Origin: Siphonodentalium dalli
Lineage: Eukaryota; Mollusca; Scaphopoda; Gadilida; Siphonodentaliidae
DNA length: 64,000 nt
Assembly (NCBI GenBank): GCA_032622095.1
Contig: CP136066.1
Span: 97,669,319-97,733,318 of the forward strand
Reading direction: 5' to 3'
Made by a program: the position numbers and the translations under genes. The notes below the pieces were generated by a model. It was not told where the DNA came from. It worked only from the letters and a program-made list of their open reading frames with translations, and ran no database searches. Below, one piece after another: positions 12,083 to 23,159 of this stretch (the first letter of the stretch is position 1; every line of letters begins with the position of its first letter).

Positions 12083-13159
12083 ACTCTCGTCTGTAACACA
12101 AATTTTATCTTTGTTATCACACAGTCCTCTCCCAGTCTAACACTCCCCTTTCTTGCACTGACACACACTGGCCATAATCCCCATAAATGGTGGTGTGTCA
12201 GAAGAAGAAGATATATTATGTAACACAGAACTTAAACAAGAGGTTGCACCACTATACCCTTGTGATACCTGTTATGTTTCTAGAATAGATATCGCAAATT
12301 GCGCTCAATCCACAGTGCTTTATCACAAATGTAAATAATGATTCGTAGTATAATTATACCCATGAATATTAAATGAGTGAATTATATGCCATATTTTGGT
12401 AATAATAATGTACATGTATCCCGTATATATAACAACAGGATAGAGTAATATATAACAAGCCCGGAGTACATTATCATTTATAATCCCCACACGTGAATCT
12501 CAGATCCTACATAAATGTATTACAATTGTATTATGTATTACAGTTATTAACTGTGAAATAAAACACAGACTAGTACACGGCCCACGGCACACCAGGGGCC
12601 GTAAGAACATATAACACAATGAACTATCTCTTCGTTTTTGTTAAAGTGATGTGAAACACTCCGTTATGGTGATTAAATAGAAATGGAGAATACTCTTGCT
12701 CAAGATAGTTATTTTTACGAATATTAATCCAAATTGACAACACATATTGCCATTCTTATATATATATAATTAAATGCAATGAGTCTCGATGGTGGAATAA
12801 TTTGCCTTAGGTTATCGCTGATAGTTGCGTCCCGAATCTGGATGTAAATATTTTCAATTTCGCTTAATGCAGACGATGTTTTCAATGGAGTGGTATGGTC
12901 GATTTCTTGTACATTTTCGGCGATGTTAGTAGAATGCTACATTCCCCAGGTTTGTATAGCGCCTGAGTACTTTTATATTTTATCATATGATATGCATCAA
13001 CATTTTTGAAGCATAGCATAATGCATTTACACCATTTATGTATATGAGATATCTGAAGATAATATGTTACAATCATACACAATTATATACATTACATGAT
13101 ATCACATTATAAAATATAAATAATGGCAATTAGTTGTCGATTATCATAGGAAATTAGTG
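12083..13159. other. Non-coding spacer
   Basis: AT-rich. I see no supported gene or repeat. A TA-rich run lies near 12755-12770. Confidence 0.5.
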
Positions 13160-15464
13160 TATATGCGAAATTCATCTACACAACAAGCAAATAAAGCAGA
13201 CACAATGTCTAAAAAGTTGTTCCTCGTCACACATGAGGTGTATTTCTGAGCGTATACATCCACCGAAACAGTATGCTAGAAACGTTATGTCGGTCATTGA
13301 ATCTAACATATTGTAAACTTCAACGGTATAGTTGTCAATAATAAAATACCAGAAAGAGTTTCGCGTTGTCAGTGCGAACTCGGAAGAACAGTCGGTGTAC
13401 ATATGAAACAACTGGTTGGAAAACGCTCGTTGGCAATGGTGACATAGTGAATCGTTGTCATATGTCGTTCTGTTGAGAATGTTAGCCATCTGAATACTTA
13501 AAGCAGAGAAGGGCTGCTCTTCTCGCCATAAACACCATATTCTCCAAGTGCTAAATGGGTCAGGTTTAACTTGGTAGAAAAAGTGCATATCCGATAAATG
13601 TGGATTATAATATATCTCACGTGAGTAATAAGCAACAAGTCTTTCTTTAATCAATCGCTTCCACGTTGTTAGAGACGGAAATATGCCTGAGTTAGCAAAA
13701 TTTTATGTTACGATAATGTCATACAAATCATACGTTTTAAGGATTCTAGTTATTTCCTTGAGGAAGCCTGTTTTGTGCGACCATAAATGAGGTTACCGTG
13801 GAGATTGAATACAAATATTTCTAGAGCATGCCTGTGATTACTCGGTGAATGTACCAATGTGCCTAGGAACAGTAACTTTCTGCGCTCAATTTCATATTGG
13901 ATTGGCAGAATACCAAGCAGGGAGAGTGAGGGAATCGTGCTGCTTCTCTGAGGAATGTGTTGCGTGTTTTTAATACACATGCGATAAGCTCTTTCTAGCA
14001 TTTTCATATTAGTTTTTGTCAGATCCCACCACATCTCGCAACCGTAAAGTGATTTAGGAGTGACAACGTGAGTGAGAAGTTTTAGGTTGGTCATAGGGCT
14101 AAAATCCTTGGAGATTGGAGATCGACAAGCAGCGAAGTACCATTTGCGTAGAGTTTGAGAGGCTCGTTCTATGTTGGGTGTGTGTGAGCACACATGATCC
14201 TAAATTATGCCGAGGTGCATGAGTCATTTGTTTTACTACAGATATAGAACCAGGTCCAAGATCAAATGACTCGTGTGCTGTGGTCCCAACGTTGCGAGCG
14301 TTAAAAATAACGACCTTGCTTTTTTCGACTGAAAATTGACAACGCCATTTAATGCTGTACACAAAGCATATGTTGATAAGACTCCGAATGCCACCTTCAG
14401 TCAAAGAAGTGACGGTAATGTCATCCGCAGTTGTGGGCGACGAGCACGTTAAGGAGCTAATGTGTAGGCCATCTGGATGATCTGCTAGAGAACTTACAAG
14501 ACCGTCAATAAAAATAAGGTAGAGGAAGGAGGGTAAGACCACTCCTTGCCGCGTGCCTTGTTTAATTTGGAATGGTTGAGTTATAATTCCTTTATGAAGT
14601 ATGTGACTTTCGACGTCTGTATACATATTGTGAAATAGTCTGAGGAAGTCGCCTCTCACTCCCTTTTCATACATTTTATAGAGCAACCCTTCGTGCCATA
14701 CGCAATGTAAAGCTTTTCGTGAATCGAGAAATGCTGTGAAAAGACGCGAGCTGTTGGAATTGGCAAAGGCGACACCTTCCTGTAACTCGAATGCAGTCAC
14801 CGAACAACCAACGCCCTTCTGGAACCCGTTTTGTAAGGTATTTTGGAAATTATTGAAAGTTTGGCTTTGCCTAAGCCTTCGGAGAATAATAATCTCAAAT
14901 AGCTTATAACCCACTGGGAGCAGCGTGATTGCTCGGTAGCTGTCTGGATCTTGAATGGTCTTTGGTTCACCTTTGTAGATCGGCACAACAAGCCCCTTCT
15001 TCATAAGAGGAGGGATGTGCGTGAACTGGAATATGGGAGAAGAAATAAACATAATAAGTTATGAATGGCGACAGGAGCATGCAAAATGTGTACATTTGTT
15101 AATGTGTCAATACCGCCAGCTTTATTTCGTTTGAGCCCCTTGAGTGTACTAACGACTTCGGTCAGTGAGACTGCACTTGTTAAGTAATTGTCGCCATTTG
15201 TGTCATCACTGCATTTGATGTATTCCTCAAGTTTGGAATGAACAAAAGATTGGAATCTGAGTCAATGTGTGTAGAAGCTTTATAGAGTTCCGAAAAATAA
15301 CTTTGCCACCCTCTAGCAATATCGAGGAGATCCCGATACATAACAACAATGAAAGCCATTTCGGGACCTTCACAAACGCTACTACCTGATTTGGGACGAA
15401 CAGCTTCCCAGAAGCTCTTGTGGTTATTAACAGCAAATGTTTCAATGGTATGTATGGCGGCCAT
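13160..15464 (-). pseudogene. Non-LTR retrotransposon (LINE) reverse transcriptase relic, copy A
   Basis: Read on the minus strand, fragments lie in LINE ORF2 order. First comes a pre-RT linker (15464-15180, with SFWEAVRPK), then 'LKGLKRNKAGGID' (about 15130). The RT core (15052-14099) has PIYKGE, DSYRAITLLP, a long fingers/palm stretch and 'ADDITV'. A post-RT segment (14193-13750) and a C-terminal tail (13654-13172) with a CCHC-like knuckle 'CHHCQRAFSNQLFHMYTDC' follow. The pieces are in different frames, with shifts near 15060, 14190 and 13700. The catalytic box reads TADD where Y/F-ADD is normal. The copy is 5'-truncated, has no endonuclease and is inactive. The clade is uncertain: I, Jockey and CR1-like groups all fit. 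Confidence 0.85.
14220..15052 (-). pseudogene. Reverse transcriptase core domain of LINE copy A
   Basis: This is the longest uninterrupted piece of the LINE. It spans the RT fingers and palm, from the 'VVPIYKGE' block through 'YRAITLLPVGYKL' to 'QGTRQGVVLPSFLYLIFIDGL' and 'TTADDITVTSL'. The second aspartate pair is present, but the tyrosine before it is replaced. The C-terminal residues of the open frame leave the family at about 14200 because of a frameshift. Confidence 0.8.
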
Positions 15465-16430
15465 TCGGTCGGAAATTACATGAAATAAAAGTTAATGGTG
15501 GTTTGTGAAAACAATAGTCTCTATTTTCAAACCAATAGTCGTTCTTGGATTCAATAAGAGACAGTTCCGTTTCAATATCCATATTTTCTTAATCAATGGC
15601 CATCTATTTCAACCAATAGACTCCATTTCTAAACCAATAATCGTTCTTGGATTCAATAAGAGACAGTTCCGTTTTAATAGATATAGATTCGTAATCAATG
15701 TTGACCGATGCAAAATTAATGTTCTGTTTTAATTTAATAGATTTCTTGGCTGTCTTGTTAGTGTGGATAGTAAAGTGGTGCTCCATAGATTTATAGAATA
15801 GTTCTTGCAAATGGTTGTCTTTTTGGGTGGTTTGTTTACATAATTATACTAAGTTAAAATTTCTGGAGTTTTAGGATTGAAACTCGGAAATCCGCTACGC
15901 GTTGTCACTGTATGGGAGTATTAGCTACATGTTGATACCTCTTGTTGGCTATTTGATATTCTGACCAGTGAGTATTTTTGTCTCAAACTTTTTGGTTTGT
16001 TTTGATGTTCAAAAGCATCTTTTTGGGAATTATAAATTGATTTCTTATCAGATGATAAATAAACTTGGATTATTATAGTAAGTCCATGAACAAATATATT
16101 TTTAATTTTTTGGTCACTTAAAACAGAAATACTTGGATTTCAACCGGTCCCCATTTTTGGAATTCTGCCACTTTACCTCCCTCTTAAAGCTCACATGCGG
16201 AATGCGGTGCATAACTATGGGCGGCCGTTCGGTCGGAAATTACATGAAATAAAAGTTAATGGTGGTTTGTGAAAACAATAGTCTCTGTTTTCAAACCAAT
16301 ATTCTCTATTTTCAAACCAATAGTCGTTCTTGGATTCAATAAGAGACAGTTCCGTTTTAATAGATATAGATTCATAATCAATGTTGACCGATGCAAAATT
16401 AATGTTCTATTTTAATTTAATAGTATTCAT
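15452..16430. repeat. Direct duplication (15452-15725 and 16215-16430)
   Basis: Both copies begin GGCGGCC(A/G)TTCGGTCGG and continue through GAAATTACATGAAATAAAAG, GGTTTGTGAAAACAATAGTC and CAATAAGAGACAGTTCCG to GATGCAAAATTAATGTTCT. The left copy grows out of LINE sequence (the MAAIHT start of the linker). The region between them holds a 21-bp piece (about 16168-16188) identical to the broken end of LINE copy B at 29192-29212. This suggests LINE copy A once ran to about 16.19 kb and was interrupted here. Confidence 0.7.
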
Positions 16431-16790
16431 TGTTCAACTAATATCTAATAACACACAATTAGTAAGATTCGCGCATATTCAATAAACGTACATTCCGTTT
16501 CAATAGCCATATTTTCTTAATCAATAAAGATATTTCAAACCAATGGACGATTTCCCACGAACAATGATTATCGTTATAAAACTAATAGACCTTATTGTCA
16601 TTCTTATATTTAATAGATATAAATTATCACCACTGATTATATAATCAATATCTAATAGCGGAATCAACTATTTCCGATGAAACCAATGACTAAAAATGCA
16701 GAATTAATGGACGAGTCTACAGAATTAATAGCTTCCGTTTACAAACTAATGAACAATTCTTGATTGAATTATTAGTTAATTCTTGAATTA
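15490..16790. repeat. Degenerate short-period repeat, (A/C)CAATAG/TTAATAG words
   Basis: Words such as CCAATAG, TTAATAG, CTAATAG and TCAATA recur every 18-30 bp for over 1 kb, separated by variable spacers (TTCCGTTT, GTTCTTGGATT, GATATA). The spacing is too loose for a classical satellite. The block ends at 16.79 kb, just before the left inverted arm. Confidence 0.65.
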
Positions 16791-16839
16791 ACGCTAGGGG
16801 CGCTGGCCACCAATTTTGCTGGAGTCACCTAACCGCAAA

Positions 16840-17085
16840 ATCCGTGACGTGAACATGGGATATCCCCGCGAGCAAAAACAAAAATGCATGTTCTCGAACA
16901 TTTTCGCGTCAGAAAGTGACACTGAACATGAAAACTGCGATGATATTCGGACTGTGGACTATATCCTGTACATGTAGCAGATACCGAGATGCATTTGAGA
17001 GCTTGTTTTTAAATATTGACCCAGAATGCCGACGAAGATCTGAAGATAGTCGCGAGGCCAGCGAGACTGAAATTCAGTGCCAGTA
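16840..17085 (+). pseudogene. Degraded inward-facing first exon, left arm
   Basis: This is the counterpart of the first exon at 37.64-37.91 kb. Recognisable stretches are GAAAGTGACACTGAACATGAAAAC, GCAGATACCGAGATGCATTTGA and TTTAAATATTGACCCAGAATGCC. The original start codon is lost, and the ATG at 16884 leads to a stop within a dozen codons. Downstream the frame GACCCAGAATGCC...GAGACTGAAATTCAG reads an acidic stretch (about SEDSREASETEIQ) that is frameshifted in the right arm. Neither copy is whole, and each preserves a part the other lost. Confidence 0.6.
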
Positions 17086-17616
17086 ATCATTGAATCCATC
17101 AAATTATACAACCAGACAACTATCAAATTATCAATGTCATTCATTGTTGACGACGATTGTCATAATAACTGATTGTTATTCAACTTATTCCACAAATGAA
17201 GAATCTATATATAATTCTAAAAACAAAATTCTAAGGAAAATTAAGCAACCGAATTTTGAGGACTGTAATTATGATGTTGATGTATCACTGTCAGTATCTA
17301 TAACTCATTCACTGTCAGTATTACTGTGATTGTCACTGTTCCCAGTGTTGCAGGGATTGTCTGTCAAAATCCGGTGGAGAACTTAGGATGTGTGTGACAA
17401 GTACTAACAACAACAGCAGTATGAATATGATTATGTCAACAACAACAACATCTCTAACACCGTAAGATTGAATTGCTTTGCTTTATTTCACTCAATCGTA
17501 TAAATTGTATGAGATACAGAGTGAAAAACGTATATACAAAGCTATGTACACAATGTTAGTATGGCCGTTGCGTTTGGCGTTCGATGTCCGTAAGTGTCAT
17601 TCGTCATGTTATACGT

Positions 17617-17700
17617 CATCACCATCATCATCATCATCATCATCATCATCGTCATCTTCATCAATAACATCCTCATCATCATCATAATCATCGTCATCAG
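17617..17700. repeat. (CAT)n / (TCA)n microsatellite
   Basis: Imperfect CAT repeats with CGT, CTT and ATA interruptions. They create spurious serine-rich (+) and methionine-rich (-) frames. Confidence 0.95.
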
Positions 17701-18059
17701 ATAATCGTTCGATCTACTGCGTACTAGCACTGTACATTACGACGATTTCTTCTTAAAAACAACCATTGAGTGTAACCGCCTTGAACAGTCAGATGTTGAT
17801 TCAGGCGATCGGTAACACTGAATGTCTGAAGGATTTATTAAATATGGATTCTATTTTCTGGACGTTTCATACGAGTGTCGTGGGATAGGATTCTGAACAT
17901 TGCTGGAGTATTGATCGAGTACACCACCTGACAGTGCTCAATCTCATAACTCAATCATAAGCCAACTAGAACAGAGGTCATGTCAACTTACAGGTTGCAT
18001 TATACATGTATAATTATATTGTGACCACATAAATGATATACAACTACAGTGACTTCTTC

Positions 18060-18335
18060 ATTATTTCAGTATTCGATACCATAACCATGGTCGTTCCATA
18101 CCATATTTTTTGGTTGTTATCTACCGGATTGTTTGGTTACTTTTTTTTATTTCGTACTTTGTATAAAATCATTTATTTGTTTCCATATGCTGTGACATAC
18201 ATATAGTAACATGGTACAAAATGACCAATTGATTTCCTACATGGTACGAAACGACCAAACAATAAGGTACGAAACTACCAAAAATATGGTACGAAACTAC
18301 CAAAAATGTTGTACGAAATGACGATACAAAACGTC
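18060..18335. repeat. 'GGTACGAAA(C/T)NACCAAAAA' repeat block
   Basis: Words like GGTACGAAACTACCAAAAA recur here, at 19.74-19.79 and 19.0-19.08 kb, and inverted at 31.44-31.5, 32.88-32.96 and 36.6-36.83 kb. They are part of both inverted arms. Confidence 0.75.
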
Positions 18336-18354
18336 CTGTACCCATTGATATTAG

Positions 18355-18475
18355 GCCCTATGTCACCCTGAGGTAACCTCATATCACAAAGCCTGACTTC
18401 GAAGGCTGATATGAGGTTACTGAGGGCTGAAATCAGACCTATAATACCACACCAACCAAGTAATACCATATCTAT
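18355..18475. mobile_element. Foldback MITE (TGATATGAGGTTAC family), left-arm copy
   Basis: A hairpin built from GAGGTAACCTCATATCA and TGATATGAGGTTAC with ends pairing ATTAGGCC/GGTCTGATTTC and CCAACCAAGTAAT. Two more copies stand in tandem at 34.2-34.35 and 34.51-34.67 kb. TA next to the ends hints at a Tc1/mariner-type target. Confidence 0.65.
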
Positions 18476-19105
18476 TAATTACGGTAGTTCGCCTCTTAGT
18501 AATAGTGTAATATTGACAACTCTTTCAAATGAGTGGCATCGCAAAAACACAATTGGTATCTATGCCTATCTAACAGTGAAATACATGTAGAATTACACCA
18601 TGTCATAAATCCATATCGTGTATTACTCGGATCCGTGCTGTCATAAAATCATATTATTCTAATTAGTAATTTCGTAAAAATGATATTACTCGATTTAAAG
18701 CAAATTGAAGTGATATTCACCTAAGTACAAATGGTGTTTGATAACAAGCCATACCGTGCAAAAATGTCATATCTAATTAATAATTTTCGAAAATGTTTTG
18801 GACCGAAATACATGTACCCTGTAGCCATCTGTAGGAAACTTCCTTCCTAGGGGGGTGCTGTCGGAATATACATGTATCAAGGTGGACCCCCTCCCCAATG
18901 GGAGACTCTCTATCCATGCCCATTGGAAATAAATTATAATGTGCAATGGAATGAATAGCCAATAGGTTGCTGGCATTTCATACCATGGAAGTTTGACATA
19001 GAGATGTTTCGCACCAGGGTTCTGGATATTTCATACCAGTTTCTGTATCATTTCGACAGTTCGTACCATTGAATATACCGGTATTATTTAAAAAAAAAAA
19101 TAACA

Positions 19106-19543
19106 TTAAAGGTACTCAGTCCGATTCGATGGTTCCCATGTCATCAGATTTCAACAACAACATTTTTTGAAATGTCACTTCGTTTACCAGAATCGATTAA
19201 TGGCCCAAAAATAATGCTAACCAGTCAAATATAGTGCTTGTATACAATTTCCCAAAACCTGTTATTTATCAACATTTTGTTCAACGAAATTTTGGCAGTT
19301 TGTCAAATATCTGACACAAAAAAGCCACTTGATTTTAGAGTTATCCATCTTCATCCGCAATTTGAATCCGAGACCGTCTTCTCGTTGACTTTTTACTGGG
19401 CCACCAAAACATTATTTCAAAAATCGATATCTGATCACTCTCAGCTTTGATGGGTGGGTTCCTCAACTCAAATCAAATATGTTTTACCCCGAAGCCAAGG
19501 AAATAGTAATATTCAAGCGTTAATTCGGATTATGCATCTTTAA
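19106..19543 (+). mobile_element. TTAA-flanked MITE, copy 2 (in left arm)
   Basis: Same family and orientation as 11621-12082. It runs from TTAAAGGTACTCAGTCCGAT to GATTATGCATCTTTAA. It occupies the equivalent place in both inverted arms, so it inserted before the arms duplicated. Confidence 0.75.
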
Positions 19544-20109
19544 CTTTGTCGCGACAATTTCAATTTGTTCATTTTGTTTCGCAAAAAAAAGAAAGAAATA
19601 TGTTAACATGTAAATGTCGGGTTGTCATCATCACGAACGTTAAATCATGAACATGTTCGCTTTCATTAAGTTAACACAATTAAAAGAATTATTCACCTAC
19701 GAATGACCAATCATCATTTTTGGAAATCGACGAAACATACCAATATATGGTGTGAAATGACCAAAAACATGGTACGAAACAATTAAATGTGTCATTCAAA
19801 TCAAGGGTACAAACTGGCCATAGTAGGAAAAGTCGCTTGAGCCACCCAACAGACCTGGGTGAATCGCCGGGCGATCGGTCTTCCACAATAAGGATGCATC
19901 TGGGAAGAGGGGAGTCAATCTAATTAACTGTTATCTATAACCAATACTTAAAAACAATAACAATTTATTCTGATTTCTTTTGAAACACACAGAATAATTA
20001 TTTACTGAGAATATTCAATATAAACATGTACAAATTCTCAAACAAAGGGAATTTCAATGTTCAAGAAATTTAGAGGTCCCCTCTTACTATGGATGCCCTT
20101 TTCACATTT

Positions 20110-20270
20110 ATTATTTATTTGCGCTCAAGCACAAATATTAAGCGCAAATATTTGCGCTTAATCATAAATCATTTGGGCTTAAGCGAATGTCCTTTGCGCT
20201 TAAGCACAAATATGTGTCTATCAATTTATTTTCGCTTAAGTGTAAATGATTTGCGCTTAAGCGCAATTAC
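20110..20270. repeat. GCTTAAGC palindrome cluster
   Basis: TTTGCGCTTAAGCG-type words (core GCTTAAGC, itself palindromic) appear about eight times in 160 bp in both orientations, as TTGCGCTCAAGCAC, AAGCGCAAATATTTGCGCTT and GCTTAAGCGCAA. The cluster lies at the inner edge of the left arm. Confidence 0.8.
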
Positions 20271-20394
20271 CTAACACTCCCTTACTTCCCTCTGATTGTG
20301 AATGATGGAGTCCATCTCATAGTATATTATTATGGGCCCATAGTAGTAGCCCATACAGACTCGACAGTTGAAAAGTCAAAAGCATCTCTGTCTC

Positions 20395-20740
20395 TGGTGT
20401 CCCAAAAACTGGTGCATCACTCCCAGAGCTCTGGTATATTTTATTAAAGGGACATCTTCTGCACAAATATATGCCATTTCCATGGTCATAGAAGGGGAAT
20501 TAGGGGTTACTGGGGGCTTGCTTCCCTCGTGGTGTACTTATTGAATTGAAATAGGGGAAAAACATATTTTCATATTATCAGCATCCCTGTCCCTAAGAAT
20601 TTGTGTCTGCATCCCAGAGATCTAGTATATTTTATAAAAGAGACATATCCTGCACAGATCTATACCATTTCCATGGTCATAAAAGGTATATAGGGATCAC
20701 TGGGGATTGTTCCCCTCATATGATGGGCCTATATAGACTT
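20395..20740 (+). repeat. ~190-bp direct repeat pair
   Basis: CCCAGAG(C/A)TCT(G/A)GTATATTTTAT...CCATTTCCATGGTCATA...ACTGGGG appears at about 20420-20535 and again at 20610-20730. It is non-coding. Confidence 0.65.
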
Positions 20741-20754
20741 GAGTGCAAGCCTGC

Positions 20755-20877
20755 AAATAGCGTGTCTGTCATTTGCAGAATGAGGTCCCCAGTGGGTGAA
20801 TTTAGTGACGCTACCCCGCATAGTGGGCTAGCATCACTAAATTCACCCCCCTGGGGACCTCATTCTGCTTAGGCCCT
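20755..20877. mobile_element. Single hairpin of the 9837-10090 MITE family
   Basis: GTGTCTGTCATTTGCAGAAT and GAGGTCCCCAGTGGGTGAAT fold back onto ATTCACC...GGGGACCTCATTCTGC. Only one of the two hairpins of the full element is present, with AGCGTGTCTGTC at the left. Confidence 0.75.
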
Positions 20878-20993
20878 CAACTGATATGGCAGTCCTAGAA
20901 TCAGATTGAAGTTCCCCATTTGAAGTTGGTGATGGATTTTATCTTCTGCAAATTAACACAGTTACATATACATACATAAACAGGAATAACACG

Positions 20994-21147
20994 TCACAGA
21001 AACTTCAAAGAGTTGTGTTCATAATCCTCTAGCAAGTGATCAACCTCGAAAAGATCATCTTCATCATCATATTGAACTTCATGAACAGCATCTGTCAATC
21101 CATCAGTTCCTGACAGCAGACATTTGACCTCACCAGTATACCACTGA
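20994..21147 (-). CDS. Last exon of unrecognised gene (Tudor-like end)
   Basis: On the minus strand the exon follows an acceptor (TTTTCAGGTTCCAG/T) and reads 50 codons from GQWYTGEVKCLLSGTDG through 'EVQYDDEDDLFEVDHLLEDY' to a TGA at 20994-20996. The W-Y-x-G-x-V...V-x-Y-D-x-D pattern is like a Tudor/chromo-barrel strand set; that is my inference from pattern alone. It joins the middle exon in phase: GG at that exon's end plus T gives a glycine codon. The ORF is intact, in contrast to the broken transposon genes upstream on the same strand. It may be the C-terminus of a gene carried by the large inverted-repeat element, or an independent host gene. Confidence 0.6.
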
Positions 21148-21594
21148 CTGGAACCTGAAAATGTTTTAAACCTATTATTGATCGATATTGAATGACATAG
21201 TTATGTAAACGTTGGCGAAAATTGCAAACAAACTACCTGAATCTAATTTTAATTGGATAGTATTCATTTGGATAACTTCACATTCTCACATCTCTGATAG
21301 TCAATGCTTTAAAGTGATAGTCAGAATGCAAATATTTGGACGAGAAAGAATTGATTGACAATACAAAAAACTTTCATAGAACATTTCACAATCATGCATG
21401 TATAATATAATATAGTATGTAAACTATGAAACACATTTATAATGAATACAACAAAATTATATAGTTGTATCATCATGTATGACAATGTCAAGAAGAATTG
21501 TTAAACAAGGAAGTATGAACCTACTTTGCAGATTCATGAAAACGCATGACTCAGTAAGAGTGCTTAATTGTCTACCTTTTACATCGTCCGTCAC

Positions 21595-21691
21595 CCATCT
21601 ATGGGAAATTCCCGCCCAACAAACAACACAGCGGGTTCGGGTTCATCTTGTGCGTCAATGTCAGACGAATCTGTATTTACAGGTAGTTCAG
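21595..21691 (-). CDS. Middle exon of the same unrecognised gene
   Basis: Acceptor ATTTTCAG/CT and donor GATGG/GTGACG bound 97 bp. It reads an acidic stretch (PVNTDSSDIDAQDEPEPAV) ending LFVGREFPIDG. Phases match on both sides: incoming G plus CT makes alanine, outgoing GG plus T makes glycine. Low-complexity acidic linkers like this are common in chromatin or nuclear proteins, which is a weak clue only. Confidence 0.55.
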
Positions 21692-21906
21692 CTGAAAATT
21701 ATTCAAATATTATAGATAAAATAGGGAGAAATGTTGAAAATTGCTATAAAAATTACTTTTTATTCATCATATCATATGAAATTCTCTTTAGAAGCTATAA
21801 TCACATACCTGTAACAAAATTATATTTAGATTCCAAGGATATACCATTGTAAGTTAATGAATAAAATATGAGCAGAACAGTTTGAGACTTTAGACCAGTA
21901 ATATTT

Positions 21907-22213
21907 AAAGGGGTACTGTACACTAAATCCAGCCAATAATGGGACCATCATACATTGTAAGTAACAAATGAATGAATTTGAGCCATGGATTAGTGCCAAT
22001 ACTCCCATCTGCTCTATCAATGACGCAAAAACATGGAAATTATAATGAAAATGAATTTAAACATTTTCATTATAATTTCCATGTTTTTGCGTCATTGATA
22101 GAGCAGATGAGAGTATTGGCACTAATCCATGGCTCAAATTCATTCATTTGTTATTTTTAGTATAAAAGGAGATGGTCCCATAAATGGCCAGATTTAGTGT
22201 ACAGTACCCCTTT
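21907..22213. mobile_element. Near-perfect palindromic foldback element
   Basis: AAAGGGGTACTGTACACTAA at the left is the inverse of the right end. The two halves pair almost throughout, with a central stem of over 100 bp around ATTTCCATGTTTTTGCGTCA, nearly without a loop. It sits in the intron between the middle exon and 23045. TTTAAAGGGG at the left hints at a TTAA target, but the right side reads TTTCA, so the duplication is not certain. Confidence 0.85.
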
Positions 22214-22479
22214 CAGAGACATACATGTATCAGTCAGAACCTACATGTATGTCATGGTTTCCAGTGCACACACTCCCTAATATCTACAGATTTATGCATC
22301 CAATGAACATGTGAAAGGCACGATAGGAGAGGAGGTATTAATAAGTTGATGCTGATAACTTAATAGAATGATAAAGAAGAAGGAAAGTGAAACAGTTTTA
22401 CCGGGTAGTAAAGGGATTGTACTGTTTACAAATTTATTTAAATTCTCAACATTTCTCCAATAAATATGAGCTGTAGGAT

Positions 22480-22830
22480 CTGTTGTTGGATTCAAATGTG
22501 AAATCAAAGATGGCTGTGAAAAGCCATGTTTTGTAATCAATATTGGAAATATCAGACCCCTCCCATCTAGAGTAGAGGTTACCCAAAAAACATCTGAAGT
22601 TTGATGAACATCGGATGAGGGATGTGGCATGCATGGTGTGCCGAAGGATTTATTCATTCAAAGAGTAAAATACAGGATGGCCATTGGCAGCCATGGTTTT
22701 CAACACAATTAGGAAACTTTGATGGCTCCCATCTACCACAAAGACCCATATTAAAAGTTTGATGATTATCGGATGATGGATGTGACCTGTAGGGTGGGCC
22801 AAAGGAAATTTCTGATGGACAACCAACGCC
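22480..22830. repeat. Two units of the 'CAGCCAT' ~190-bp repeat family
   Basis: Two related units share GATGGCTGTGAAAAGCCATG / CCATTGGCAGCCATGG, CTCCCATCTA and AACATCGGATGAGGGATGTG. The reverse complement family is expanded at 43.5-44.4 kb. The frames across it (121, 62 and 60 codons) do not agree between units and are rejected as genes. Confidence 0.65.
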
Positions 22831-23044
22831 AACTTATGGCAATAGCTAAAACATAATATAAAATCATAAAAACATTGAATGTTATATATGTAGCTGTTTT
22901 AGTATTAAAGGAATCTTAATTGCTGGTTAATCGAAATAATGTATTTTTTAAAATCTATTTGTAGTGACAAATTAATATTGATTCATAGAAAATTTTGACA
23001 ATCAAGTCATAATACAAGCAACAAAATAAATGTATATATTCTAC

Positions 23045-23159
23045 CTTCACTCTCACTTGTCCACTCCACTGGTTCATCAGCTATCTTGCCTCTCTGTCGT
23101 CCTCGCTTCTTTGCTTTCCCCTCACCCTTCACCTTTTCAGTAACTGCCTTTGTCTCAAA
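23045..23159 (-). CDS. Upstream exon of the unrecognised three-exon gene
   Basis: Acceptor ACTTTGCAG/TTT and donor GTGAAG/GTAGAA bound 115 bp (38 codons plus 1 nt). It encodes a strongly basic run (KGEGKAKKRGRQRGK), then ADEPVEWTSESE. It enters at phase 0. The basic run looks like a nuclear-localisation or DNA-contact segment. The next exon 5' of it was not identified: 23160-23913 shows no exon I can defend. It might join the transposase region or the first exon of the right arm, but no splice evidence links them. Confidence 0.55.

Larger units (their letters stand above)
16817..20092. repeat. Left arm of a large inverted repeat
   Basis: The arm matches the reverse complement of 31.37-37.92 kb along its whole length, in reversed order. 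The first-exon region (16.82-17.06) matches 37.66-37.91. GACAATCGTCGTCAACA (17.15) matches 37.56. TGTGACCACATAAATGATATACAA (18.02) matches 36.87. The foldback unit at 18.36 matches 34.2. TTGAAGTGATATTCACC (18.70) matches 34.02. The TTAA MITE (19.11) matches 31.7-32.86. AAGAAATTTAGAGG (20.07) matches 31.39. The arms look roughly 75-85% alike by eye and the right one is twice as long through later insertions, so this is old and not an assembly echo. Confidence 0.85.

Noticed and set aside
17478-17730. Serine-rich and methionine-rich ORFs on opposite strands
   Set aside because: Both are readings of one CAT microsatellite.
22292-22832. 121-, 62- and 60-codon ORFs as exons of the three-exon gene
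   Set aside because: They lie in the CAGCCAT repeat family found again at 43.5-44.4 kb, and frames differ between units.
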